Shown piece by piece: positions 11,701 through 23,640 of a stretch of 64,000 bases of DNA. The position numbers and the translations under genes are program-made. The notes beneath the pieces are model-generated. The model was not told where the DNA came from. It saw only the letters and a program-made list of their open reading frames with translations, and made no database searches. Position 1 is the first letter of the stretch; every line of letters begins with the position of its first letter. The DNA is from Nageia nagi (Eukaryota; Pinophyta): contig JBITNC010000001.1 of NCBI GenBank assembly GCA_050084985.1, positions 52,700,001-52,764,000 of the forward strand, written 5' to 3'.

Positions 11701-11739
11701 TATGTTACAACATATTGTAACAATACCATTGAAAATTTA

Positions 11740-13640
11740 TGTAATACTTCATTTGCATCTTGGGACAATGCATGGTTGCTTGATACTAATGCTACATGTC
11801 ACATGACATTTCAAAGAGAATTCTTTGAAGAGATGAATACCAACATTGATGGTATGATATATTTTGCTGACAAATCCTATATCAAACCTTTAGGTATCGG
11901 TACTATGAGACTTAAATTGCTAGGCTTTCTAGATATGGTTCTTTGTAATATGCTCTATCTTCTTTAATTTTGAAAGAACCTATTATCTTTTGTTCTCATT
12001 CAAAAACAAGGACACTTCATTCATATGTTCGATGGCATTATGTAGATAAGGAGGTATTCTGACAACAAAGTGGTGATGATTAAAGGGGAGGATGAGAAGC
12101 CATTGAAGATGCATGGAAGTTTTTCCAAATCAACAAATTATGCCTACCTCACCCATCAAGAAAAAGGTACTCTCTTATCTAGGTACTCTCTTATCTAGTC
12201 TTTTGTGGCATGCAAGATTTGGCCATCTCAATTTTGATAATATTTATTTGTTGAAAAAGAGAGGTTTTTTGGGATTGCCTACTATTCTTAAGAACATAGA
12301 ACATTATGAAGCATGTGTCCTAGGAAAGCACAACAAACCACCTTTTCATGATTCAAATTTTAGAGCATGTAGAAAACTAGAACTTATTCACTCTAATTTG
12401 TGTGGACCATTGCCTATCCCTTCTATTGTTGGAAACAAATATATCATGACTCTCATAGATGATCACACTAGGATGTGTTGGGTGTACTTGTTGAAGAACA
12501 AGTCTGAATGTTATGAAAAGTTTAAAGAATTTCATGTGATGATTGAGAAAGAAGCTCACACTCATATTGGCACACTTCATTATGATAATGAGGATGAATA
12601 CACTTCAGTTGAATTCAATAACTATCTTAGTCAACATGGAATCAAGCATTACACAATTGTTCCCTATAATCTACAACATAATGGTGTAGCTAAAAGGATG
12701 AATAGAACTTTGTTGAATATGACATGGGCAATGTTATTTTTCAAAAATATGAAAATGATGTTTTGGGTGATGCAGTTGCTTACGCAATGTATGTCAAAAA
12801 TAGATGTCCATTTCATGCTCTTGATGATAAGACTCCATTTGAAATCTGGTTTGGATGTGTTCCTTCAGTTTGACATCTTAGGGTTTTTGGTTCCACCTGT
12901 TATGCCCTATTCCCTAAGGAAAAAAGAAATAAATTTGGTGCCAAGAGTTGAAAATGTATTTTCTTAGGGTACTCAGATACTACCAAGGGTTATAAGCTTT
13001 ATGATAATGTAAACAAAAGGTTCCTCTTTGCAAGGGACATCATTTTTCTAGAATATTCCAAGAGTGACTTAACTGTTGAGAAGCAGCTTGATCACCTTAC
13101 TAGGTTTACTCGTGGAAAGCATTTCTCTAAACATGATTATGAGATTCCAAATGTTGAGGGGGGAATCCCTATATCGAATCAATATTTGGAATCTAAACCA
13201 CTTGTTCCTATTTCAAAAGTGCTTGATCTAGTGGTTGCACTTGGTCTAGTAGTATAAGCACCTCTCCCATCGCAATAAGATCCTTCCTCTTCGTTAGTTT
13301 CAGTAGGTCCTTTTGATGATGTGATTGAAGGGTTCAATAGGTTGAGTATTGAAGGAAATGAATAACCTCTTCAGCTTATTGAGCAGCTAGAATCATCGTA
13401 AAACATTCCTAAGTGGCTCTCTAAAATACTTGAGAGTGTTCATCTTGATGAAGTTGGAAAGACAAGAACTAGGAGTTCCCATAGAGACATAATTGAAGAT
13501 GAAGCAATAGAAGATTCAGATTTAGGTGATCATATTGAGGATATGGAATGCTATTTTGATTGTGAATTGAATTTCTCTATTGATTATGAGCTAAATTCCT
13601 TTAAAGAAGCTTTTTCTCATGATGTCTAGAAGGATGCTAT
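11740..13640 (+). pseudogene. copia family B protease and integrase remnant
   Basis: 11770-11960 reads WLLDTNATCHMT, the aspartic protease motif with the usual D-S/T-G changed to DTN. 12200-12760 reads the integrase: LWHARFGHLNF (His pair of the zinc domain), CVLGKHNK (second Cys of the CxxC lost), HSNLCGP (first catalytic Asp changed to Asn), LIDDHTR, HYDNEDEY (second catalytic Asp kept) and NGVAKRMNRT. The frame after about 12960 is broken by stops. It is inactive as read. Confidence 0.82.
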
Positions 13641-15105
13641 GAAGAATGAGTATGATGCTCTTATTAAGAATGGGACATGGAAGTTGGTGGATCTTCCATA
13701 TGGAACCAAACATATTGGATGTAAGTGGGTTTACAAAAATAAGTACAAATCTAATGACTCACTTGAGAAACACAAAGTGAGACTTGTAGCAAAGGGTTTT
13801 TCACAAAAAGAAGGTATTGACTATGATGAAACCTTTACTCCCACAATAAAATGGGCTACTATTCATTTTTTGTTGGCAATGTCAACTCAAAATGGATGGA
13901 AAGTTCATCAGATGGATGTGAAGACTACTTTCTTGAATGGTGATTTGAAAGAAAATGTGTATGTGAGACAACCAAAAGGATTTGTAGTGAAGGGTCAGGA
14001 ATAAAAAGTTTGTAAGCTCATCAAGTCCTTATATGGCCTAAAATAAGCTCCTTGCGATTGGTATGAAAAGCGTATTGAGCATCTCTTGAAAATAAATTTT
14101 GAACACTTTAATCTTGATGATGAAACTTTATTTATCAGAAAAGTTTGGCAAAACTATTGTATATCTTGTGGTGTATGTAGGTGATCTTTTGATAACTGGG
14201 AATAATAAAAGTTACATTGCATCTATGAAAAAAGATTTGAAGAGAGGTTTTAAAATGATAGATATGGGATATATTCATTACTATTTGGGTGTTGAGATGA
14301 CACAAAACCCAAGGTACATTTTTATTTTCCAAAGAAGGTACATTGGAGAATTATTGAACAAATTTTGCATGATAGATTGTAATTCTCTTTCGACTCCAAT
14401 GGAACAAAATTTGAAGTTGAAATCTATTGAAGGAAATGCATTTGAGGATGCAATGAAGTATAAACAACTTGTTGGGAGTATCATATATCTAACCACAACT
14501 AGACCAAATATTTCATTTATGGTTGGAATTCTCTCTCAATTTATGCAAAAACCATGTGAAGGGCATTGGAATGTAGCAAAAAGAGTTCTCCAATACATAA
14601 GAATCAAGAATTAAGTATTCCAAAGTAGGATGCTTCAAATTGATTCGATAGACAAATTTAGACTTTGATGGTGAAAAAGAAAATGGAGTTTCAACTTCAA
14701 GATATGCCATGAGTCCTAGATCGATAGTTATCTCTTAGAGATCATGAAAGCAATCTGTTTCAATAGATTCCACTATAGAGGTAGAGTATGTGGCTGTTGC
14801 AGAGGCAACAAAGGAGATTTTGTGGATCAGAAAGATACTAGAAAAATAGGTGAATTTAACTCCACTTCTAATTGACAATATTTTTCCAATTCAATTGGCT
14901 AAGAATCCAAAGTTTCATTATTGAACAAAGCACATCAACATAAAGTATCATTTGATTCAACATTATGTAGAGGTCAAGATAATTTAATTGAAACATTATC
15001 CCACAGATGAGCAAACAATGAACATCTTCACTAAGGCACTTGGAAGAGAAAAGTTTGAGAAGTTCAAAAAGATGCTTGGACTTACCAACTCCCCTTTAGA
15101 TTAAG
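13639..15105 (+). pseudogene. copia family B reverse transcriptase/RNase H remnant
   Basis: 13639-14004 carries the RVT_2 start (NGTWKLVDLP, KWVYKNKYK, LVAKGFSQKEGIDYDETF, VHQMDVKTTFLNGDL). 14099-14614 continues through VVYVGDLLITGNN, in which the YVDD active site has become YVGD, to the connection domain (LVGSIIYLTTTRPNISF). After a stop, 14740-14860 retains RNase H traces (SIDSTIEVEYVAVAEATKEILWI). 14920-15100 retains the usual copia C-terminus. Loss of an active-site Asp and several stops make it a pseudogene. Confidence 0.85.
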
Positions 15106-15112
15106 GGGGGAA

Positions 15113-15352
15113 TGTTAGACACCTAATTCTTAGGATTACGATATAGATAGTATAGTATTAGTTACTATATTTAGTAAATTTGTAGCTTTGTGTGTGCTAC
15201 AATTTAGAGAGTCTTTTCTAGAAGAATATGAAGAATTACATTATATCTCAAGAGTCACCTAAGAAGGTGAAAAAGTCATTCTCCAAATGTATTAAGAAAA
15301 TATTCTAACCTAATACAATGCTTTTTGACCTTAGATTTATCTTGGCCTAACA
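15113..15352 (+). repeat. 3' LTR of copia family B
   Basis: Begins TGTTAG directly after the polypurine tract and ends CTAACA, a perfect 6-bp inverted terminus, giving 240 bp. No second copy is visible upstream, so its age cannot be estimated from this window. Confidence 0.7.
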
Positions 15353-15518
15353 TAAATAATCTTATATATAAAAATAATCTATAAGCATAAAAGAAAGCAA
15401 GTCAAATACTCAAACAAAAATAGAAGTTATGTACTCAAACATGTAAGTAGGGCCTTGAGTAATAGTGAGTATCTAAAGTCCAATATGTTGTAAGTGTGTA
15501 AAGGCTCTACTACACATG
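15353..15518. other. Short spacer between copia B and the gypsy element
   Basis: About 170 bp of AT-rich sequence without recognisable features. It forms the original left flank of the gypsy insertion. Confidence 0.5.
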
Positions 15519-15523
15519 GTAAT

Positions 15524-16160
15524 TGTAGTCTGTAAATAATGCATGAATAATAAATTGATGCAATATTTGTCTATAATATATTATTGAAGCATATATTAGA
15601 AATATGGCATCAAACAAACATGATGAAAAATGTACCTTCATCCAACTTGCATCCAAATGAAATAACAAAGATCATACATCAATCGCTATAGCATACCATA
15701 AGAAACCAATGCTACCAACGGTCTAAGAGTATGTTGCTAGTTTTATAAAATACATAGATATACAAACATAAACAAAGATGTGCAAAGGAAATACGAAGTG
15801 TTTAATAGATCTATGTAGAGGTGGTGTTACAAAATATTATTTTTTATCAGATAGAATGATATTGCATATTTTGGTCTCTCTCTGTGGATCTCTACTGATT
15901 GTTGATTGTGTTGCCTTTGATATTATTTTATAACAATGTCTTGATCCCCTTTGATTCTTGGGATCATTACATATTACATTATTTATGATGTCTTTCTTGA
16001 TAGTTGACACTCTTTACATCATATAAAATGAATTATTTGATACAATAATTAAATTGATTACATTTTCTCGAGTACATTTTATCCCCTTTTACAATAAATA
16101 TTCCTTGATGCTATAAAATGAATTATTTAATACAAAGAAATTCATTTTTAGTCATTTACA
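15524..16160 (-). repeat. 3' LTR of the gypsy element
   Basis: 637 bp, aligning along its length with 59443-60053. Shared blocks include ctaaataatgcatgaataataaat, catccaaatgaaataaca, tagcataccataagaaa, tgacactctttacatcata and acaataaatattcc. The plus strand runs tgtagtct to tttaca. It is followed directly by tttttcccctc, the complement of the polypurine tract expected just inside a 3' LTR. This marks it as the 3' LTR of a minus-strand element rather than a solo LTR. Confidence 0.82.
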
Positions 16161-16172
16161 TTTTTCCCCTCT
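16161..16172 (-). promoter_or_regulatory. Polypurine tract of the gypsy element
   Basis: The minus strand reads GAGGGGAAAAA immediately before the LTR start. This is the expected plus-strand priming site for reverse transcription. Confidence 0.65.
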
Positions 16173-17270
16173 TGGAGGTGTGATTGAAGAAATGAAATTA
16201 CATATCCAAAGAAAAAGTATAGAAGAAATTTTTGAGAACTTTGAACTCTTTATCTAACACTACCATTTGATGATGATGAGGGTCCTTTGCTACCCCCTTT
16301 TGGCTGGGTTTCCCTAGTATGGGTCCTTGAGTGGTGTAGCCAAGAAAAAACTTGAAGAACTGTATCTTTTTTCCCGTTACAATATTTATGCCATGGAAGG
16401 AACTTTGCTACTTCATCTATGCTTCTAGGGAGTCTTATGGTCCCATGTCCAATATTCAAAATAGAAGATGTTCTTTTTTCCCTTTACATTGTTCAACCAT
16501 GGATCTAGTCATTCCATCATTTTTGATACTCAAAAATATAATACTTTTATGTCCATGCCTTGATACAGAAGAGGTCCTTTGATCTCAGCTCTAGACTTGT
16601 TGATGTGAACATCATGATGGCATATGAACAGTATGGCATGTTGTTGATAGCATGAAGTTTGATTCAATTGTTATTCTTATTTTGATATATATACCTACAA
16701 AAAGTGTTAGATATATTTTGCAAGAAAATATTTTGGATACACAATAAGTTGCATCATCCATTAATGATGAGTCAATGTTAGCAATCTTACTCATGGCTAC
16801 ATTGTTGATTTATATTTTAAGTGAGTGAACTTGATTTATCTTTTAAGTGAGTGAAATCTCACTATCCGTATTGATGGTCATACATTTTATGTCTATGACC
16901 CTAGGATATTATGCTTTGTATGGTTCAAAGCATAAACCATGTGGATACATAGCAAGTTGTATCATGATTGAGGATGAATCAATGTCCACATCTTGCTTAC
17001 GATTGCATTATCAGGTTATCTTTTAAGTGAGTGAACTCTCACTAGCCTTATCAATGGCCATTGAAGACCTAGTGTTTATATGTCTATGGTTTGAAGATAT
17101 TATACTATATATATGTATATTATATAGTTGGCCATGTATAGATAGTAATGCAGGTTGTTAGCTGCATGGCAACAATGAAATAAACTACAAAAATGGAAAT
17201 GCAAAATAAAATACAGGTACCTTGCATGAAATATTCATTTTTTTGCAAGGTATGAAGTTGCCATATCATG
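16173..17270 (-). other. 3' non-pol region of the gypsy element
   Basis: Lies between the integrase C-terminus and the polypurine tract. A minus-strand open stretch at 16459-16250 reads a hydrophilic peptide (SRTHTRETQPKGGSKG near its end) that I cannot assign. The remainder is non-coding and contains a diverged tandem duplication (16736-17118). Extra sequence between pol and the 3' LTR is common in Tat-type elements; whether a real accessory ORF existed here is not decided. Confidence 0.5.
16736..17118. repeat. Two-unit tandem duplication
   Basis: Unit 1 (16736-16942) and unit 2 (16943-17118) share gatac.ca..aagttg.atcat, gatga.tcaatgt, ttatcttttaagtgagtgaa.tctcacta and tatgtctatg. The core ttttaagtgagtgaa also occurs an extra time in unit 1. 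No coding potential seen. Confidence 0.6.
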
Positions 17271-17420
17271 TAAAGAAGCATTTAAGGTGCATGGCAGTGA
17301 AGGTTTTTGGTTCTTCTTTGCCATCCATGGATGATAACTTGTAAGCTCTTGATCTTGTTGCTTCAACTACAAGAAATGGGCCTAGCCAGTTTGATTCAAA
17401 TTTCCCTTTTACTTCATCAT
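17270..17420 (-). pseudogene. gypsy integrase C-terminal end (downstream of the TRIM insertion)
   Basis: The minus strand reads DEVKGKFESNWLGPFLVV and then ATRSRAYKLSSMDGKE, the conserved end of plant gypsy integrases. The open frame runs up to the left border of the TRIM element at 17421. The preceding part of the same domain lies at 19209-18872. The halves belong to one integrase split by the TRIM. Confidence 0.85.
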
Positions 17421-17685
17421 TGTAAGGCCCACTCTTATGTTTGCAAATCTAAATTCTATTAACTCCAAAATTCATGTATCACATCAATACAACATTCATA
17501 AATAGAGGAAAAAGTGGCTTATCACTTCATCTTCCTCAAGAGACTCTTTAATTACTTAAAGTCTCTACAACTTCATCTTACTATGATCTTTGGAATTCCT
17601 CCAATACATAAATTTGAAAATATATAAATAACACCTAAATCTAATTATTTACATTCAACCTTAATCCCTAAGGATTAAGTTTCCA
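17421..17685 (-). repeat. TRIM 3' LTR
   Basis: Plus strand begins tgtaaggcccactctta and ends ggattaagtttcca. It pairs with 18616-18871. The shared middle is attaactccaaaattcatgt and caagagactctttaattac. Confidence 0.8.
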
Positions 17686-18602
17686 ATATTTCCCCTTAAT
17701 TTGGAAGGGATTAAGAAAGAAATAAAAAGATGTGCCACAAAAGATTTAAATGATTGGTAATAATTTTAAATATTAAAAGTTTAAATATTTAGATATAATA
17801 AAATTTAAATATTAAAACCTTTAAATTTAAATATTGTAAATGATTACCAAATAAATGATTAGGCTGGCAGCAATGCAGGGATTGTATTTTGAATATATCA
17901 TACAACCTCATCTCACTTGATAATTTCTCTAAAATTATGGATGCCATGAGGAAAGAAGGTGAGTTGATGGAAAACATCAAGCATGATTGATGGGATTAAG
18001 ATTCAAGGAGCAGGAGGGAAACTCCAAACTGGAGGGTCAACATGCATTGAATAGGATTTTATGATTCCACATGATGTAGAAGAAGCCACCAACAAAAGAA
18101 TATTATATTCTTCATAAAAAGTATAGTCAATTTCATATAGGTTTCATAAATATCTTCTACTTCCAACCATAATATATTTTTCCTAAGCTTCTTCATAATC
18201 CAAGAATGAAATAACCACTCTAGTGCATGAAAGAGAGGCAAATCTGCAACTTAGGTTGAGATGGCATTGTTATCAGATAAAATAACCCAACATTCACCAC
18301 CAAGAAAGTAATACAATAGGAAGAAGAACATCAATTTCACCTATGAAGAAGGAAGAGAAAAATCCCATTAATAATAAAAGATATAAATTATGGTAGCTCC
18401 TAAAAATTTAATGGAAATGGGTATCCAAAACGTTTCACATAATGGAAAATAGATAACCATATTAAAAGTTATGAAAAAAAATGGAAAATTGGAGTCTATT
18501 CAAATTTGTAAGAAAAACTCACATGAAGAACCAAGAGATGCACCAAGTAAGATCTTAGCATGGTCTACTAAAGGCTGTTACTCCTTTGTTGGGCATAGCC
18601 AA

Positions 18603-18614
18603 GCTTTGATACCA
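18603..18614 (-). promoter_or_regulatory. TRIM primer-binding site
   Basis: The minus strand reads TGGTATCAAAGC directly after the 5' LTR. It matches the usual plant initiator-methionine tRNA primer site TGGTATCAGAGC with one change. Confidence 0.7.
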
Positions 18615-18615
18615 C

Positions 18616-18871
18616 TATAAGCCCCACTCTTAAGTTTACAAATCCAAATTTTATTAACTCCAAAATTCATGTATCACATCAATACAACATGCATAAATAG
18701 TAGAAAAAATGTCTTATCACTTCACCTTCCTCAAGAGACTCTTTAATTACCTAAAGACTCTATAACTTCATCTTATTATGACCTTTGGAATTCCTCCAAT
18801 ACAAAAATATATAAATAATGCCTAAATCTAATTATTTACATTCAACCTTAACCCTAAGGATTAGGTTTCCA
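18616..18871 (-). repeat. TRIM 5' LTR
   Basis: Right-hand LTR. The plus strand begins tataagccccactctta (the TG terminus has decayed to TA) and ends ggattaggtttcca. Confidence 0.8.
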
Positions 18872-19209
18872 ATAATTATTTATAGCTTTCTTGTTAATAT
18901 TTTCTTTCAGTACCAAGTCTCCCACCTTGAATTCCTTTGGTTTGATCTTCTTTCCAAATGCCCTTTTCAATTTTGCATGATAAGTTTTATGATGTTCAAT
19001 TGCCTTGATTCTTTTCTCATCAAGTGATTCCAACTGTTGCAATCTAGCTTTCCCTGCTTCTTCATCTGATATTTCTCCTTGTAATGAAATTCATAAGGAT
19101 GGAAACTCTAATTCTAATGGTACTACAACTTCATCTCCATAGACTAATGAAAATTATGTTGCCCCAATGGCTTTTCTAATGCTTTTTTTGCATGCCCATA
19201 ATGCATACA
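18872..19209 (-). pseudogene. gypsy integrase C-terminal region (between TRIM and CACTA)
   Basis: The minus strand reads YALWACKKSIRKAIGA, FSLVYGDEVVVPLELEFPS, a linker, LESLDEKRIKAIEHH and KPKEFKVGDLVLKE. These are diagnostic consecutive blocks of a plant gypsy integrase C-terminal region. The sequence begins exactly at the left CACTA border with YALWA and ends at the TRIM border. The upstream half (WHEQLL) is found at the other CACTA border near 38588. There is one shift around 19085. Confidence 0.88.
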
Positions 19210-19247
19210 CACTACTATATTTTGGTCATTTTACATCATCCCATGCA
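19210..19247. repeat. Left terminal inverted repeat of the CACTA element
   Basis: Begins CACTACT. Within 38 bp it matches the right end in the first 7 bases and in TTT..CATCATCC.ATG.AT blocks, about two thirds of positions overall. Confidence 0.82.
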
Positions 19248-19600
19248 TTATATAATTGGACTTTGACATTTTAAGTATTATACATTACTATTTAGAAATC
19301 TACATCAAAGTAAATTTGATGAAAATGTTGATGCCTTACTTGACATTTTAGATGACACATTGGTCGGTGTTTTTTTTGATGTTATACTTGACACATATGT
19401 TAACATATTTTTTGCACTTTTGTGACATTTTTCTTAATGTGTTATACGATAGTTTTTAAAGATTGTTTTGACATTTTGCATGACATTTTTTTTACTATAA
19501 ATTTTAATGTTTCGATCAACCATAAAACACATTTATATGTTTTGACATTTGAAATGGTTACATATGACATTGATTAAACATCTACAATAGAGGAACTATT
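19248..19600. repeat. Left subterminal repeat region of the CACTA element
   Basis: Short units like ttgacattttacatgaca, ttgatg and cttgacac recur irregularly in both orientations, as expected for the transposase-binding subterminal regions of CACTA elements. The same words (ttgacatttt, gatgcat) dominate the right end at 38170-38587. Confidence 0.6.
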
Positions 19601-19706
19601 GTAGATATGATACATAGTTATCTATGTATGAATGAATGACATAAATGCATTATGTATCTAAATCAATATATAAAGTGAAAAAGAAATCTGCAAATTACAA
19701 AACATT

Positions 19707-19710
<4 letters not shown>

Positions 19711-19751
<41 letters not shown>
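19711..19751. repeat. (AT)n microsatellite
   Basis: About 20 uninterrupted AT dinucleotides downstream of the transposase coding remnant. Confidence 0.95.
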
Positions 19752-19753
<2 letters not shown>

Positions 19754-19834
19754 GTTTAATTCATCAATTGTACATGTAATATTGTAATCATCATTATTAT
19801 CATTTTCATCAAAAAGACATACAACATGTTTCCT

Positions 19835-21422
19835 TCATGGATCACAATCAATTACAAACCACATCTTTTCATCTAGTACATCTGGATAAAAAAATATTTT
19901 AATACAATGTTGTAGTAAAACATATGGCTCTTTTTCTTGAGGTAAATATCGTATGGAGTCGATTGCATAATAACCACTAGGTTTATCGTGCAATATTATT
20001 CTTCTATTTACAAATCCTTTTAACCATTTACATTTAAATACTACACATTTAAATGATCTAAAATTCAATTGTAGGATTTCTTGAATTTTTCCAACATATT
20101 ATATTTTTCCTTCTATCAAGTTTGTATCTTTTGTACTTGCATGACTTGGTTGGTCAAAATCAACCATCACTCCATAGTCAAAAGTCATTCTATTACTATA
20201 TTTCTTTTCAATTTTGAAGTGTTGACCATATGCCCACATTGCAAGAAAAGATAATGCTTGCACACATTTTTATGTAAATGTTATATTGGTGCAAGTATTA
20301 TATCTATATTAGCAACAACTATATTATAAAAAAATTAAACTTAGGTCCATAAGAATTAATGAATAATTACCTCATAATTACATCTATAAGCTATATTTAA
20401 AGCATCTTCATAGGTTTTTTCTTTTGCACCTTTAGCTAATTTCTCTTCAATTACTTATTTTATCCATTACATTGGACACTCTTTTGGCCAATTTTCATCT
20501 CTTAGATGTGGAGGTATAGGTATACTCAGATTTTCACTATGAAATAGAATACGTTATGCTATAATTGCACTTCTTTTACTTTCATACATTTCAATCCATT
20601 CTTTACAACATTCCATATTCATCATGACAAAATGGTTTATAGATCCATACATGTCATGATCTGTAATATTTTGATGACATAAAATGAACTTGTTAGTAAC
20701 TATTGATTAGATTAAATCAAAATTGCATGTACATATTACTTATATAAATTACTATTATCTAAAATGTAGTTAGTACCTTTATTAAGAGCATATGATCTCC
20801 CATTTGTTTCTAAAACATCCCCTTCTAATTTATCTATGTTTTTGTTTATTTGTAACCATATCACTGGAGCTAAATCATGATTTTGAGAGAGAAACTCTCT
20901 TACATAAAAAAAAGACTTTTGAACAATATATCCCTCACATGTAGATCCTTTTGGTCTTGACTTTTGTTTAGCAAATCCTTTTAGTACTTTTAAAAATCTT
21001 TCCACAAAAAATATGCTTCTAGTACTTATAACACCTACTATTTCAATATCATCTACTAGGTTGATCAATATTGTATATCCATAAAAGCAGTAGGCATTTC
21101 TTTTTCAAATTTGCACATAATTTCCATAATTTCTCTTCACCATCTAGGAATTTCATTCAAATGTATTTCCTTTGAAGTCAACCACCTATTTATGAAAATA
21201 TAATTAATACCATTAGATGTAAAAATATATTAAAAACTACAAAACAACAACAAACACACTATATGTTTTCATTGAGCAGTATCTTAAATAACATGAAATA
21301 GCTTAGAAATAATGATAATCGACCAATTGCATATCTTAAATTAGCAGATAAAGCTGTACATCTATGAATTGCAAGTGGGAAAATAATCTATAGCAAAATT
21401 TATATTAATCAAAATTTAAATG

Positions 21423-21485
<63 letters not shown>

Positions 21486-23640
21486 TACAAATATATATAA
21501 GGATTTTGATATGCATATAATACGAGAATACCTTTAGTAAGTTGTGATAATCATGATACTTCAATCCTATAATTTTTCCATCAATTGTGAATGATTTTCT
21601 TAGAGATGATGCATATCCCATTAGTATTTTAATGGTCCTAACAAGATTGTGTAGAATGTTCACTTCATCTTTAGTCATAAGTCATGAGGCTGGAGTAGGT
21701 GCATTTGTTGTTCCATCTAAAATTTTAGTTACCCAAAAGGCATATTTTATTTTGGTGGCATTTAATTCATATCTCAGTTGAATACTATCTAATTCTTTGT
21801 TTGTTGTATACTGATATAAAGAAGATACAACATTCTTTACAATATGCATATGATCCAATATATGTGTCACTAATAAATCCTTTCCAGTATTCCAAGTTAT
21901 AAAATATGGACAATCTATTCATACCTAAAAATATATGAAAATGGAAACATTTAATTGATAAAATAATTGAATTCATGACATGTTACAAAGAATGTTTTGA
22001 AATAAATTAATATATTTATATAGTATTTTATTAAATTTTACCTTGAGGTAAGTCATCTTTTTGAACGATAACATCCTCTGGGTCTTCAACAATACCTTCC
22101 TCGAAGGCTTTTATCAAACATTTTTCTTCACTTTCTTGGTACTTGTTCAACCAATCCAAAGATCATATTTGGTAGTTTTAGTGTGATTAGTTTGACCATT
22201 AGACTGTGATTTCATATTTTGAAACTCATTATCCATTGGTAAATATTTTTTGTGGCCAAGGTATTCCATCTTTAGCAAGTGTTTTGAATATCTTGCTGTG
22301 ATATTTTCTACACACCATGGACAAGCATGATAACCTTTTGCACATAAGCCTGTAATACATTTTTATTAGAGAATACAAGTTTATCTAATTTTTTGAAATT
22401 AAATATTTATAATTTATTATTTTAATAGAAATGTAAATGTAATAAAAATTATATATACTTGAATAAACACTAAGAACTGGATAATCATTTATAGTCCAAC
22501 ATAGTATGCCATATAATGTGGATGATATATGTTGGATGTGTCTACTTATATCAATCACATTCTGAATTCCATTCCATAATTGCAATAGTTCATCAATTAA
22601 TGGTTAAAGGTAGATATCCATATTCTTCACCTGATGTGGTCTAGGTACTAAAAGAGTTAACATTAAATATTCCTTTTTTAAGGACATCCATGGAGGTATG
22701 TTATAATTGATTATACCAATGAGCCACATTGAATAATTATATGATTGTATGGAATGTGGATTGTCACCATCAATTGCTAAACCCAACATGAGACTTTTAG
22801 GTTCATCCCAAAATTTATCTAACCACATATTTTCTATATGTTTCATTGCTCTAGAATCTTTATGAATGCATAATACACTATATTCACTTCTATTTTTTGT
22901 ATGCCAATCCATATACTATGCAAGTGAATCACACTTATACATTCTAATGAATATATCAATAATTGGAAGATGGTGAACAACCTTCATAGGAACATTTTTC
23001 CTTGTAGTTCCTGGAAGGTATCTATTTGCACCACACTTCGAAAATACACTCAATTTTTCATATTGTCCTCCATATAATATGCAATCATTAATACAAGCAT
23101 GGTATGAAACACATGGTACCCCTACATCCTTCAAAAGTTTTCATGCTTTTCTACATGAAGGGATGACATTGTCACTTGGAAACAACTTTTCATTTAGTAA
23201 CCTATAATACAAATAAAACTATAAAATTATTATGTATATAATAAATAAATATTAAAAAATGTCCAATAAATTTACAAGAATGAAAAAAGTTGTAAAAATA
23301 AATACTTACTTCAAAAGATCATTGACACTTGTATCTGAACATCCATTTTTGGCCGTTATATTCATGATAAGTAGGAGTGCTTCCAACTTGGAAATACATA
23401 CTCCATTGTATAAAGGTGTTTTGGTAGTAGCATACATGCTATCATTTTCAAAATCACCTCCTCTTCCATCATCATGTGCATGAGGATTATCATTCATATT
23501 TATATCTACAACATTTTCATGTGTATAGATTGATTGAAATAAATCATGCATTGCATTTTGCTATTGATCATGATCATTATAATGTCTTTCATCATTTTTG
23601 CTATATGAATTCATGAGTCAAATATGAGCCATTGGATTTG
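19835..23640 (-). pseudogene. CACTA Tnp2-type transposase (Transposase_21), broken, with introns
   Basis: Read leftward. 23640-23306 holds the N-terminal block (TPLYNGVCISKLEALLLIMN) and ends at a good splice donor (AAG/GTAAGTA). The next exon from about 23201 carries HACINDCILYGGQYE.L, CGANRY and KVVHHLPIID. It continues with the Transposase_21 core (LGLAIDGDNPHSIQS, IINYNIPPWMSLKKEYLML) and ILCWTINDYPVLSVYS. Exons at 22348-22190 (HACPWC, MEYLGHKKYLPMD), 21870-21682 (LDHMHIVKNV) and 21678-21535 (LKYHDYHNLLK) follow. 21068-20736 matches DUF4218 (FFVERFLKVLKGFAKQKSRPKGS.CEGYI) and 20068-19835 matches DUF4216. Domain order equals that of plant CACTA transposases. In-frame stops in several exons make it non-functional as read. 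Confidence 0.88.
21426..21482. repeat. (TA)n microsatellite in a transposase intron
   Basis: About 28 TA dinucleotides between the DUF4218-like exon and the preceding exon of the transposase pseudogene. The open reading it creates (repeated Ile-Tyr) is not a gene. Confidence 0.95.

Larger units (their letters stand above)
10800..15352 (+). mobile_element. Ty1/copia retrotransposon, family B, degraded and 5'-truncated
   Basis: Plus-strand copia element with gag, protease, integrase, reverse transcriptase and RNase H in the canonical copia order. A G-rich polypurine tract (ttaaggggggaa, 15101-15112) and a 240-bp 3' LTR follow. Every domain is interrupted by stops or carries lost catalytic residues. 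No matching 5' LTR lies upstream in the window, so the 5' end is deleted or unrecognisable. The pol sequence is clearly different from family A, so this is a separate lineage. Confidence 0.85.
17421..18871 (-). mobile_element. TRIM-like short LTR retrotransposon inside gypsy integrase
   Basis: 1.45-kb element with direct LTRs at 17421-17685 (265 bp) and 18616-18871 (256 bp), differing at about 20 positions plus small indels. A methionine-tRNA type primer site (minus strand TGGTATCAAAGC, 18603-18614) abuts the right LTR. A purine-rich tract (complement of tttcccctt) lies just inside the left LTR. The interior of about 930 bp has no retroelement protein, as in terminal-repeat retrotransposons in miniature. 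Flanks are ATCAT (17416-17420) and ATAAT (18872-18876), a target duplication with one mismatch. The host integrase frame continues on both sides. Confidence 0.85.

Noticed and set aside
15524-16160. A solo LTR
   Set aside because: A polypurine tract complement lies directly inside. Integrase sequence of the same orientation follows, and a matching LTR with near-matching flank exists at 59443-60053.
21409-21678. A protein with an Ile-Tyr repeat
   Set aside because: The repeat is translation of a TA microsatellite in a transposase intron. Only its upstream end is genuine transposase sequence.
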